Shown in pieces: positions 17,774 through 24,989 of a DNA stretch of 33,967 nt. The stretch covers positions 1 through 33,967 of the forward strand of contig JAFAPR010000120.1 of NCBI GenBank assembly GCA_019247075.1. Reading direction: 5' to 3'. The notes below the pieces were generated by a model. The model searched no databases. It was not told the origin of the DNA and saw nothing but the letters and a program-made list of their open reading frames with translations. How positions within the stretch are numbered: the stretch's first letter is position 1; the number at the start of each line of letters is the position of its first letter. Position numbers and translations under genes: made by a program. The stretch comes from Solirubrobacterales bacterium. GTDB taxonomy: Bacteria > Actinomycetota > Thermoleophilia > Solirubrobacterales > Solirubrobacteraceae.

Positions 17774-18421
17774 TCACGGTGCCTGCCGCTCGCCGTCTTG
17801 CGCGTCGTAGCCAAGGCGCTCGAGCACGCGCTCGAAGACGTCGTGGGGCTGGGCGCCCGGGATGAGCACGCGCGCGTCGACGAGCCATGCCGGGACGCCC
17901 CCTGCGCCCAGCTCGAGCGCGGCGCGCGTCTCTGCTTCGATCCGCTCCAGGTAGCGTCCGTCAGCCAGCGCCTCGATGATCTCGTGCTCCTCCAGCCCGA
18001 CGGCGGTTCCCTCTTCCACCAGCACCCGCTCGCCGCCGATGTCGCGGCCACTGGCCCAGTAGGCGGAGAACAGCCGCGGGTGCAGGGCCTCGAACGAGCC
18101 GCGCTCCCGCGCCAGCTCGGCGACCATCAGCGCGCCTCGCGAGTTGGGGACCTTGTCGAGCGTCCCGGCGAAGGGCAGTCCGGCGCTCTCGAACAGCGCC
18201 CGCCGCCGCTCGGCGAACCCGGCGCCGTAGCGGCGCTCGAGTTCGGCGAGCGGGATGCCTTCGGGGGGGTACTCGGGGTGCAGGTCAAACGGTTTCCACA
18301 CAAGCCGCGCGCCGAACCGGCGCTCCAGCCACGCCGCCCGCTCCAGGCCGACGTAGCAGAAGGGTCATATGTAGTCGCTCCAGACCGCGATCTGGGGCGC
18401 GCCATCCACGGTCTCGGCCAT
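17774..18421 (-). CDS. DsbA/FrnE-like thiol oxidoreductase; candidate selenoprotein with in-frame TGA at codon 19
   Basis: The reading frame from ATG 18421 is MAETVDGAPQIAVWSDYI, then TGA (18367-18365), then PFCYVGLERAAWLERRFGA and the rest of a normal FrnE/DsbA-like protein. Total length is 215 codons. The family motif is Cys-Pro-x-Cys in SDxxCPxCYxG; here TGA replaces the first Cys and Cys22 is kept, giving a possible U19-P-F-C22. No frameshift or second stop was found. Later blocks KVPNSRGALMVAELARE, RLFSAYWASGRDIGGERVL and GVPAWLVDARVLIPGAQPHD match the family, including the cis-Pro region. TGC to TGA needs one base, so a nonsense mutation or read error is the alternative. A hairpin after the TGA fits a bacterial SECIS. 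Neighbours are nitroreductase (71-base gap) and OsmC (32-base gap). Confidence 0.72.
18328..18367 (-). promoter_or_regulatory. SECIS-like hairpin following the in-frame TGA
   Basis: On the minus strand, after TGA (18367-18365) and 7 bases, GCTACG (18357-18352) pairs fully with CGTGGC (18333-18328), including one G-U. Three more pairs (18351-18349 with 18334-18336), a bulged G at 18348 and two G-C pairs (18347-18346 with 18337-18338) lead to the loop TGGAGCG (18345-18339). The loop begins 19 nt after the TGA and has G at its second base, within the usual geometry of bacterial SECIS elements. In GC-rich coding DNA a hairpin can occur by chance, so this is supportive rather than proof. Confidence 0.5.
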
Positions 18422-18492
18422 ACCGACAGCCTAAAGACCCGTGGAAGTTCGACGATGCCGTGCCCCCCGCATGCCCTGCCCCCGGTCGCGCA

Positions 18493-19002
18493 TCAGTCAA
18501 GGTAGGTGATGAAGTTTTCCGCGGGTAGGCGGTCCGGCGGCCTCTTTTCCTGCCAGGGCCAGCCGAGATGGATCAGCGCGACGAACCGCTCGCCCCGCGG
18601 GATCGCTAGAGCATCGAGGCCTCGCTGCGTCCTGAGCACCCCTGGAGTACGCCAATAGCCCGCCAGGCCCCTGCCGTGAGCCGCGAGCAATACGGCATAG
18701 ATCGCGCAGGCGGTGGCACAGAGATCCTCCTGATCTTGAACTGGGTCCTCGGAACGGAGTGCGGTCGCCGCCACCAGCGTCGGCGCGCGGTCCAGCTTGG
18801 GCGCCGCTTCGGGGCCGGCCGATTCCTTCAACTTCGCCCGCGCGAGCGGGCCGATGACCCGGAAGCGCCACGGGTTTGTGAGGTGGTGGTTTGGCGCCCA
18901 CCGCGCCACCTCCAGCAACTCGTCCAGCAAGTCGCGCGTCACGGGGTCCGGCCGGAACGCTTTGTGCGTGCGTCTGCTCCGAATCGCGCTCTCGACGTCC
19001 AT
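18493..19002 (-). CDS. Nitroreductase-family flavoprotein
   Basis: A 169-aa FMN-dependent nitroreductase-family enzyme (NAD(P)H-dependent reduction of nitro or quinone groups). It has AIRSRRTHKAFRPDPV (FMN phosphate contact), APNHHLTNPWRFRVIG (FMN-binding helix and strand), an internal Cys-containing helix CATACAIYAVLLAAHGRGLA, and the FVALIHLGWPWQEKRPPDR C terminus. Short members of 170-190 aa are usual for this group. ATG at 19002 is used; an adjacent upstream GTG at 19005 is equally possible. First gene of a probable minus-strand operon with the DsbA/FrnE-like gene and OsmC. Substrate unknown. Confidence 0.88.
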   Translation of the reverse strand: MDVESAIRSRRTHKAFRPDPVTRDLLDELLEVARWAPNHHLTNPWRFRVIGPLARAKLKESAGPEAAPKLDRAPTLVAATALRSEDPVQDQEDLCATACAIYAVLLAAHGRGLAGYWRTPGVLRTQRGLDALAIPRGERFVALIHLGWPWQEKRPPDRLPAENFITYLD

Positions 19003-19131
19003 CACAATCCCGTCTCGGGTGGTCCGCCGGCCGAGCGGCCCGCGGTCGTGTACTCGCCAGACATCGAAGTGAGCCTAGCTTGAGCGCGACCCTTGCCTAC
19101 CACTTATCTGTGTGCTGAACTGCCCCGCTAG

Positions 19132-19845
19132 ATGGTTGACGCCGCCCCCGAATCCCCGGATCGCACGGGACATCCGCGGCGCGCCACGTCGCTGCGCTGG
19201 TCCTTCGCGCTCGCCGCGCTCGCCGTGCTCGCAATCGTCCTCTGGGGCGGCTACGGTCGTCATTGGGCCTGGACAGGCATCAACGGTAAGACCGCCACGC
19301 TGTGGGATTGGCTTCACCTCCTGCTCTTGCCGATCGCGGTCGGCATCCTCCCGCTTTGGCTCAGTCACCGCACACGCGTGGCGACCGGGCCCAAGCTCCT
19401 TGGTCTATCGCTTCTGGTGGCCTTCGCCGTTGTGGTGCTCGCCGGTTACATCATTCCGTGGGCCTGGACAGGATTTGTCGGCAACAAGCTCTGGGATTGG
19501 CTGGAGTTGCTCGTGTTGCCGCTCGCGGTTGCGCTCACTCCCGTCCTGCTCGAGCTGCGCGACAGGTGGACGGTCCGTCACTCGCTTGTTGCCTTGACGG
19601 CGCTTGCCGCTTTCGTGGTGGTGGTGCTGGGAGGCTATCTCGGTAACTGGGGGTGGACAGGATTCCGCGGTAACACCTTCTGGAACTGGCTGCATTTGTG
19701 GCTTTTGCCTTTGCTGATTCCGATCCTCGTCCTCCTGATGTCACAGCGGCCGGCCATGTCAGGGGTGATCATGCTCGACGAGGACGGGCAAGCGCAAACA
19801 CACGGGGAATCGCTCGGCACCGCTGCTCGCACCAGCGCCGAGTAG
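19132..19845 (+). CDS. Membrane protein built of three tandem repeats
   Basis: A 237-aa protein with no recognised family. Six hydrophobic segments fall into three similar units. Each unit has a membrane helix, a turn containing G-Y and W-x-W-T-G, a WxW motif, and a second helix rich in Leu and Pro. WTG occurs at residues 47-49, 112-114 and 176-178; WDW/WNW occurs at 58-60, 121-123 and 184-186. The period is about 64 residues. N and C termini are hydrophilic. ATG start at 19132; no strong Shine-Dalgarno. The repeats suggest internal duplication and a pseudo-three-fold bundle. Possible transporter or sensor, but function is unknown. Confidence 0.72.
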   Translation: MVDAAPESPDRTGHPRRATSLRWSFALAALAVLAIVLWGGYGRHWAWTGINGKTATLWDWLHLLLLPIAVGILPLWLSHRTRVATGPKLLGLSLLVAFAVVVLAGYIIPWAWTGFVGNKLWDWLELLVLPLAVALTPVLLELRDRWTVRHSLVALTALAAFVVVVLGGYLGNWGWTGFRGNTFWNWLHLWLLPLLIPILVLLMSQRPAMSGVIMLDEDGQAQTHGESLGTAARTSAE

Positions 19846-19907
19846 GGGCGCCGTTGCGTCCTGCTTAGGTCTTCGTGACCTCTTCTCCTCGTGGCGTCAC
19901 CAGTTGG

Positions 19908-21419
19908 TCATGCGGCTTGCTTCTCCAAGTCAGCGGTATTCAGAGCGGGCACGTCATGGTCTGGCGTGCCTGCGTCGGCCAGCTTCAGCTCGGGTGGTGA
20001 GCTGGTGTGTCGCAGCAGCACGAACGCAAGAGCGATCCCGGCGGCGAGGGTCGCCGCGCCGGCGGCGAACGCGAGGTGGTAGCCACCGATGAGCGACGTG
20101 CTGAGGCCGCGGTGGGCGGCCAGAAGTGCCTTGGTGTGATTGGCGGCGACGGTGCTGAGGACGGCCAGTCCGAGCGCCCCGCCGATCTGCTGCGAGACAT
20201 TCGTGATCCCGGATCCGAGTCCCGCCTCCGCTGCGGGGACGTCGGCCATGGCGATCGTCAGAAGCGGCATGAACGCGCTGCCGATGCCGAGCCCGATCGC
20301 GAAGCAGGCTAGAAAGATCGTGGGGACGAAGGTGGTGTGGGGGCCGACGTTGGCGAACAGGAGCAACCCCACAACCGCGCTGGCCATACCGCCCATCAGC
20401 ACCGGCAGCGACCCGCAGCGCGCGACCAGCCAGGCGGCGATGCCCTGCGACAGGACCGCCACCGTGAGCGTCCACGGCAGGAAGGCGGCGCCCGCTTGAA
20501 GGGCGCTGTAATGGCGGACGTGCTCGAGATAGAGCGTGGCGAGGAAGAAGGTCGAGTACATGCCCGTCACGAGTACGGCTCTGACGAGGCTGGCGTTGAC
20601 CAGCCCCCGCAGCCGGAGGATGTCCAGCGGCATGATCGGGTTCTCGATGCGGGCCTGTAGAGCCCCGAACCCCGCCATGAGTGCCAGAGCGAGACCACCA
20701 AAGCCGAGCACCAACGGGGAGGCCCAACCATGGCTGGTCGACTCGATGATCGCGTAGATGGCGCTCATCAGCGACGCGGTGACGAGCAGCGACCCGATCC
20801 AGTCGATTCCCTGCGCGAGGCCGAGTCCGGGGTCGGACCGGATCAGCGCCCGCCCGAGCGCGAACGCGATCGCGCCGATCGGAAGGTTGACGAAGAACAC
20901 CCAGTGCCAGCTGAGCGTCTCGGTCAACAGCCCACCGGCGAGCAGCCCGAGGGAGCCGCCCGCCACCGAGACGAAGACGTAGGCGCTCATCGCTCGCGCT
21001 CGCGCGGAGGGCTCGGGGAACTCGGTGACGATGATCGCGAGGATCACGGAGGCCTGCGCGGCGGCCCCGACCCCTTGCACGAACCGGGCGCCGATCAGCG
21101 CCCCCCCGCTGGGGGCGAAGCCGCACAGGAACGAGGCCGCGGTGAAGATCACGAGCCCGGCGAGAAACACGCGCTTGCGTCCGACGAGGTCACCGAGCCT
21201 GCCGGCGAAGAGCAAGAGGCTGCCGAAGGTGACGAGGAACGCATTGACGACCCAGGTGAGATTGGCCTGGCTGAAGTGAAGGTCGTGCTGGATGGAGGGC
21301 AGCGCAACGTTCACGATCGTGACGTCGAGGACGATCATCAGCTGCGCCAAGCAGACGACCATGAGCGCCGTCCACCGGCGGCGGTCCGATACGGGTGTGG
21401 GGGCGGTGGCGAGGTTCAT
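19908..21419 (-). CDS. MFS drug-exporter-like transporter, DHA2/EmrB-QacA type
   Basis: A 503-aa major facilitator with about 14 membrane segments, as in the DHA2 family of proton-driven multidrug exporters. It carries the motif VLDVTIVNVALPSIQHDL (motif D1) in helix 1, GRLGDLVGRKRVFLAG (motif A) between helices 2 and 3, and GARFVQGVGAAAQASVIL with a later GSLGLLAGGLLTE, close to motif C. ATG at 21419 is preferred because the in-frame ATG at 21425 overlaps the Shine-Dalgarno-like GGGAT. Divergent from the TetR gene at 21539, whose three palindromic operators lie over its promoter, so TetR-repressed efflux is likely. Substrate not inferable. Confidence 0.92.
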   Translation of the reverse strand: MNLATAPTPVSDRRRWTALMVVCLAQLMIVLDVTIVNVALPSIQHDLHFSQANLTWVVNAFLVTFGSLLLFAGRLGDLVGRKRVFLAGLVIFTAASFLCGFAPSGGALIGARFVQGVGAAAQASVILAIIVTEFPEPSARARAMSAYVFVSVAGGSLGLLAGGLLTETLSWHWVFFVNLPIGAIAFALGRALIRSDPGLGLAQGIDWIGSLLVTASLMSAIYAIIESTSHGWASPLVLGFGGLALALMAGFGALQARIENPIMPLDILRLRGLVNASLVRAVLVTGMYSTFFLATLYLEHVRHYSALQAGAAFLPWTLTVAVLSQGIAAWLVARCGSLPVLMGGMASAVVGLLLFANVGPHTTFVPTIFLACFAIGLGIGSAFMPLLTIAMADVPAAEAGLGSGITNVSQQIGGALGLAVLSTVAANHTKALLAAHRGLSTSLIGGYHLAFAAGAATLAAGIALAFVLLRHTSSPPELKLADAGTPDHDVPALNTADLEKQAA

Positions 21420-21431
21420 GAACATCCCAAC

Positions 21432-21460
21432 TTGTCGAGGGTTGACTTCGGGGCTAAAAT
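21432..21460 (+). promoter_or_regulatory. Predicted promoter of the TetR gene
   Basis: TTGTCG (21432-21437) is followed by a 17-base spacer and TAAAAT (21455-21460). The spacing is ideal and the -10 has 5 of 6 consensus bases. The operator at 21461 begins directly after the -10, so it would cover the transcription start and permit autorepression. Confidence 0.65.
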
Positions 21461-21518
21461 GGAGGCCACCTCCGAAATATCTGGAGGCAACCTCCGAAAC
21501 TATATGGAGGCAGCCTCC
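21461..21518. promoter_or_regulatory. Three tandem palindromic operators, GGAGG-N3-CCTCC
   Basis: Three 13-base palindromes start at 21461, 21483 and 21506, with centres 22 and 23 bases apart, close to two helical turns. Centres are CCA, CAA and CAG. All are followed by a G. The third lies inside the 17-base spacer of the minus-strand MFS promoter, and the first follows the TetR -10 box. Even spacing on one helical face suggests cooperative binding of TetR dimers. Binding by the adjacent TetR is inferred from position. Confidence 0.8.
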
Positions 21519-21527
21519 GTTTGTCAA
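21499..21527 (-). promoter_or_regulatory. Predicted MFS exporter promoter
   Basis: On the minus strand the consensus TTGACA (21527-21522) is separated by exactly 17 bases from TATAGT (21504-21499). The spacer contains the third operator, so repressor bound there would exclude RNA polymerase. This is the strongest promoter match seen in the window. Confidence 0.8.
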
Positions 21528-21538
21528 GCCCAATTGCC

Positions 21539-22129
21539 ATGAGCACCGCCCAAGTGGCACCCGAGACCCGGCTCGCACGCCCCAAGCGAGCCGACGCGCG
21601 CCGCAACTACGAGAAGATCCTTAACGTCGCGCGCGAGGCGTTCGCCGAGGGCGGAGAGTCGACCGCGCTCGAGGAGATCGCGCGCCGTGCCGGCGTCGGG
21701 ATCGGCACGCTGTACCGGCACTTCCCCAGCCGGCAGGCGCTGTTGGAGGCCTTGTACGTCAACGAGGTCGAGGAGGTCTGCCGCTCCGCCCAGCAACTTG
21801 ACGGCGCCGATCCGTGGGAAGCGCTCAGCGAGTGGTTCGAGCGCCTGATCGGCTATCTCGCCACAAAACGGGCGCTCGCGGGCGAGCTGCTCAACTACCT
21901 TGACCTGGACGCTCCCCTCTTCCAGGAGTGCCGTACCTCGCTTTACGCCGCCGGTGCGCCGCTGCTCAAGCGCGGGCAGGACGCCGGCGTGGTACGACCG
22001 GACGTTGAGTTCTTGGAGGTCATGCACATGGTGGTCGGGATTGCCAAGATCCCAACCACCGATCCGGGGCAGATCGAGCACATCCTGCGCATAGCGCTCG
22101 ACGGTCTCCGATATCGCGCCGAGGGGTAG
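21539..22129 (+). CDS. TetR/AcrR-family repressor
   Basis: A 196-aa regulator. The N-terminal domain has RRNYEKILNVAREAFAEGG followed by helix-turn-helix ALEEIARRAGVGIGTLYRHF, the classic TetR DNA-binding signature. The C terminus is the helical ligand/dimer domain. ATG at 21539 is used; an upstream in-frame start at 21521 overlaps the MFS -35 box and is unlikely. There is no clear Shine-Dalgarno. Divergent from the MFS exporter and likely represses both through the three palindromes at 21461-21518. The inducer is unknown and may be an exporter substrate. Confidence 0.92.
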   Translation: MSTAQVAPETRLARPKRADARRNYEKILNVAREAFAEGGESTALEEIARRAGVGIGTLYRHFPSRQALLEALYVNEVEEVCRSAQQLDGADPWEALSEWFERLIGYLATKRALAGELLNYLDLDAPLFQECRTSLYAAGAPLLKRGQDAGVVRPDVEFLEVMHMVVGIAKIPTTDPGQIEHILRIALDGLRYRAEG

Positions 22130-22502
22130 GCCTGGCATCCGGGGGTTGGGGAGCGGCCGCTGGTCTCGAGCGCGCCGATGCCGATAGCAGCCGAGCTCGC
22201 GCACTGCGACCGGACGGGCCCTCCATAGGGCCCGTCGCCGGCCGCCCAGTCATAGATCACCCCTGACTTCATATGTCCCAGGACTTTTGTGTCTGCCTGG
22301 GGTGGCACGACACTCCCGACCGCCGGAGCGGGCCGCCCGCGTAGCGCGGGCGCGTGATCCGGCTGGACGCCGAAGCGTCCCGGCCGAGTGGGCGATCCGC
22401 TGGGCCACTCATCGTAGCCGCCGAAAGGGTCCCAGGCGGGCGCTAGCCGACTTTTTGCGGTCGCCCCGGCCACGCACTCACCGTGCTGGCAAACTCGACA
22501 GG
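22130..22502. other. Intergenic region with a strong hairpin, no recognised gene
   Basis: Between TetR and LysE there are 373 bases without a convincing gene. An inverted repeat, GACGGGCCC (22213-22221) and GGGCCCGTC (22228-22236), forms a 9-bp hairpin with a TCCATA loop. It lacks a following T tract, so an intrinsic terminator is doubtful. The open frames here are Arg/Pro-rich shadows. A minus-strand frame could be a degraded remnant, but I do not recognise it. Confidence 0.5.
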
Positions 22503-23144
22503 ATGCCGGCCTGGTCGACTCTTCTGTTGTTCGCGAGCGCCAGCATCGTCCTGCTGGCGATCCCGGGACCGGCAGTGGTCTACGTCGTGATGCGAAGCGT
22601 CGAGCAAGGCCGGAGCGCGGGGCTCGTGTCCGTGCTCGGTGTCGAGCTGGGCACCCTCACGTACGCCCTAGGCGCCGCGTCGGGCCTCTCCGGGCTCCTG
22701 GCGGCGTCCGCGGAGGCGTTCACGGCCGTCAAGTACGCGGGCGCGGCTTATCTGCTCTACCTTGGCGCGCGAAAGCTGCTCGAACGGGAGCAGCGGGAGC
22801 AGCCGGCGGCAAGCAGGCGATCGCGACTGTTTCTCAATGGCCTGGTGGTCCAGCTGCTGAACCCGAAGATCGCGATCTTCTTCGTGGCGTTTCTGCCTCA
22901 GTTTGTAAATCCCGCTCGTGGAGCCGTCGCCGTGCAGATGCTGCTTCTCGGCACGTTGTTCACGTCGTTGGCGCTCGTGAGCGATGGCGCCTATGCCCTG
23001 GCCGCCGGAGCGATCGGCGGCTGGCTGCGGAGCAACAGGCGTGCGCGACGCCGCCTCACGGTGGCGAGTGGCGGCGTTTATATCGGCTTGGGCGTTGCAG
23101 CGGCTCTGAGCGGAGGCGGCCCTTCTCGCTCCTATCGCGCCTGA
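22503..23144 (+). CDS. LysE/RhtB-family amino-acid exporter
   Basis: A 213-aa membrane protein of the LysE/RhtB translocator family, usually exporting amino acids or related metabolites. It shows the conserved first helix with AIPGPAVVYVVMRS, GRSAGLVSVLGVELGTLTYAL in helix 2, AGAAYLLYLGARKL, FLNGLVVQLLNPKIAIFF and FLPQFVNP, all strongly family-typical. Six hydrophobic segments and about 210 aa are standard. ATG start at 22503; the same frame stays open to 22287 but upstream residues are Arg-rich and unlikely to be protein. Single gene, convergent with the P450. No adjacent LysG-like regulator; substrate unknown. Confidence 0.92.
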   Translation: MPAWSTLLLFASASIVLLAIPGPAVVYVVMRSVEQGRSAGLVSVLGVELGTLTYALGAASGLSGLLAASAEAFTAVKYAGAAYLLYLGARKLLEREQREQPAASRRSRLFLNGLVVQLLNPKIAIFFVAFLPQFVNPARGAVAVQMLLLGTLFTSLALVSDGAYALAAGAIGGWLRSNRRARRRLTVASGGVYIGLGVAAALSGGGPSRSYRA

Positions 23145-23196
23145 AGGATCCCGCTTTGCCGCCCAAGGACGGAGCCTCCGCACGCGCCGTCGCCGG

Positions 23197-24465
23197 TCAG
23201 CCGGCGATCAGCTCGCCGCCTCGTTCGGGGACGACCACGAGCATGCTGCGCTTGGCCCGCTCGCTTTCGGGGCGGGCTGGACGGAGTTTGAGCTTCGCCG
23301 CGGCGCGCAGCACCTCGCGCATTTCCATCTCCGCAAACGGGGCTCCGGCGCAGCGCCGCACCCCGCCTCCGTACGGGATCCACGACGGGTTGAAGGCCGG
23401 ACCCTCGAGCCAGCGCTCGGGCCAAAACGCGCCGGCCCGCGGCCACAGGTCCTCGCGCCGCATCGCCAGCCACAGGCACGCGGCGACCTGCACGCCGGCG
23501 GGGAGGTCGCGGCCCGCGATTTGCACCGGCTCGAGCAAGAGCCGCGGCGCGATCGTCAGGGCGGGACGGACGCGCAGCACCTCCTTGACGACCGCGTCGA
23601 GATAGGCGGGGTCGTTCTCCGCGAGGCGCGCGTGCACCCGGGGGTGGCGCACGAGCCGCTCAAACGCCCACGCCAGCGAGGCGGCGGAGCTGTCATGCCC
23701 CCCGACCAACAGCGCCACCAGCTGGTCGCGCAAGTGCTGTTCGCTGGGCGGCTTTCCCTGCTCATCGCGCTGCTCCATCAGCAGCGCGACCAACGAGTCC
23801 CGGTCCTCATCGGCGCGTCGGCGCGCAAGCAGCTCGTACAGCAACGCGTCGAAGCGCTCGACCGCGACCCGGAACCGGCCCCAGGGGCTGCGCGGACCGA
23901 GATCGCGCCGCACCAGCACCATGCCCAGCACTTGAGGAAAAGAGCGCACGACCGCAAGCGTGTCTTCGATCGCGTCGCGCAGCCGCCGCAACTCGACCTC
24001 CTCGGCTGCGCCGAACAGGACGCGCAGGATCACCTCGAGCGTCAGCGCTCGCATCCGCTCAAGGGCGACCACTCGCCCCTCCCACGAGCTCAGCTCGCGC
24101 TCGGCCAGCTCCGCGACCAACGGTGCAAACGCCCGCATCCGTTCGCCGTGGAACGGACGCTGCAACATCCTCCGCTCGCGTAGGTGATCCTCCCCGTCTA
24201 ACAGCAGGATGGAGTGCGGTCCCGCGAATGGACGCAAAAACTCCCAGCTGCGGCCGGCTGGCGCGATCGCGGGATCGAGGCCGAACACCTCCCGCACCGC
24301 GTCGGGGTGCGAGAACAGCACCATCGGCTCCTCCGTCCAGTACGTGCGAATCGTGACCGGATCGCCAAAGCGCGCGTGCACCCGCTCCAGGAACGCCGCC
24401 GGCCTGGCCATCCACTCGAGCGTCTGCCACACGGAGGGAGAGCGCGGACCCGGCGGCATCGACAC
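23197..24465 (-). CDS. Cytochrome P450
   Basis: A 422-aa soluble-type bacterial P450. The I helix has LVGGHDSSAAS (oxygen-activation region), the K helix has ExxR in KEVLRVRP, and the heme-binding loop is IPYGGGVRRCAGAPFAEME with C372 as the proposed iron ligand. The usual Phe at the start of the heme loop is Tyr here (PYGGG). Start is GTG at 24465, or ATG two codons later. No ferredoxin or reductase gene adjoins it, so redox partners are elsewhere. Convergent with LysE and downstream of the DksA-like gene on the same strand, 35 bases apart. Substrate unknown. Confidence 0.94.
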   Translation of the reverse strand: MSMPPGPRSPSVWQTLEWMARPAAFLERVHARFGDPVTIRTYWTEEPMVLFSHPDAVREVFGLDPAIAPAGRSWEFLRPFAGPHSILLLDGEDHLRERRMLQRPFHGERMRAFAPLVAELAERELSSWEGRVVALERMRALTLEVILRVLFGAAEEVELRRLRDAIEDTLAVVRSFPQVLGMVLVRRDLGPRSPWGRFRVAVERFDALLYELLARRRADEDRDSLVALLMEQRDEQGKPPSEQHLRDQLVALLVGGHDSSAASLAWAFERLVRHPRVHARLAENDPAYLDAVVKEVLRVRPALTIAPRLLLEPVQIAGRDLPAGVQVAACLWLAMRREDLWPRAGAFWPERWLEGPAFNPSWIPYGGGVRRCAGAPFAEMEMREVLRAAAKLKLRPARPESERAKRSMLVVVPERGGELIAG

Positions 24466-24500
24466 GAGGCGATCCTACGCCAGCCCCCGCGAGACAGTAA

Positions 24501-24842
24501 TCAGGGAAGGTGTCGGTAGCGCTCGTCCTCCTCGGCGGTCCGTTCAGCGGTGGGGAGCGCCTCCAGCCGAGCGTCTGAAATCGGCTCACCACTCTCGACG
24601 GACAGGCCGTAGGTTCCGGCCTCGAGCCGTGCTTGCGCTCGTTGGACCGCGTTCAGCTCGGCGAGGAGATCGTCGCGCCGTCCCGCGTCGAACTCATCCT
24701 CGTAGAGGCTCTCGGAATCCACGTCCCCCGACTCGAGGCGATCGGAAGACTCGAGTGGGCCCTCGCGCTTGAGCCTCGCGAGTGCCTTCTCGATTCGCCC
24801 GCGCTCGCGCGCGAGGAGTTGCTGGGCGCGGTCCGGATCCAT
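24501..24842 (-). CDS. TraR/DksA-like protein lacking zinc cysteines
   Basis: A 113-aa protein with an N-terminal coiled helix and a C-terminal TraR/DksA-like segment GTYGLSVESGEPISDARLEALPTA. Canonical members have YGxCxxCG and a second CxxC, a C4 zinc site that positions the coiled coil in the RNA polymerase secondary channel. Here the four Cys positions read S81, S84, T102 and E105, so no zinc site can form. An acidic stretch (SESLYEDEFDAG) lies between the helices. It may retain fold without zinc, as in some reduced-cysteine DksA variants, or have another role. ATG start at 24842. Upstream of the P450 on the minus strand. Confidence 0.75.
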   Translation of the reverse strand: MDPDRAQQLLARERGRIEKALARLKREGPLESSDRLESGDVDSESLYEDEFDAGRRDDLLAELNAVQRAQARLEAGTYGLSVESGEPISDARLEALPTAERTAEEDERYRHLP

Positions 24843-24913
24843 GGTGACAGCGGCGTGAACGCCTCAGGGTTAACCCTATGCGAACTCGGCGCGGCTATCG
24901 GATCGGTTTGTTG

Positions 24914-24959
24914 AACCAGGCAGCGGGTCGCCACGTTTGGGAGGCGACCCGCTGTGGTT
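24914..24959. terminator. Large near-perfect hairpin between PadR and the DksA-like gene
   Basis: CAGCGGGTCGCC (24921-24932) and GGCGACCCGCTG (24943-24954) are perfect 12-base arms with a 10-base loop. They extend by AACCA/TGGTT after a 2-base bulge, giving 17 pairs. It lies 31 bases after the PadR stop on the minus strand. No T tract follows on that strand, so a terminator of the non-canonical type or a regulatory RNA structure are both possible. Confidence 0.55.
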
Positions 24960-24989
24960 GACCGCTCGTTAGTTGCAGCGCCCCAGCGC

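Noticed and set aside
20730-21542. Long plus-strand frame opposite the MFS gene
   Set aside because: Composition is Glu/Arg/Gly-rich without a fold and it runs antisense to a clear transporter.
22130-22502. Minus-strand small frames in the TetR-LysE gap
   Set aside because: No Shine-Dalgarno, no recognisable motif and unusual composition; kept only as an unassigned intergenic region.
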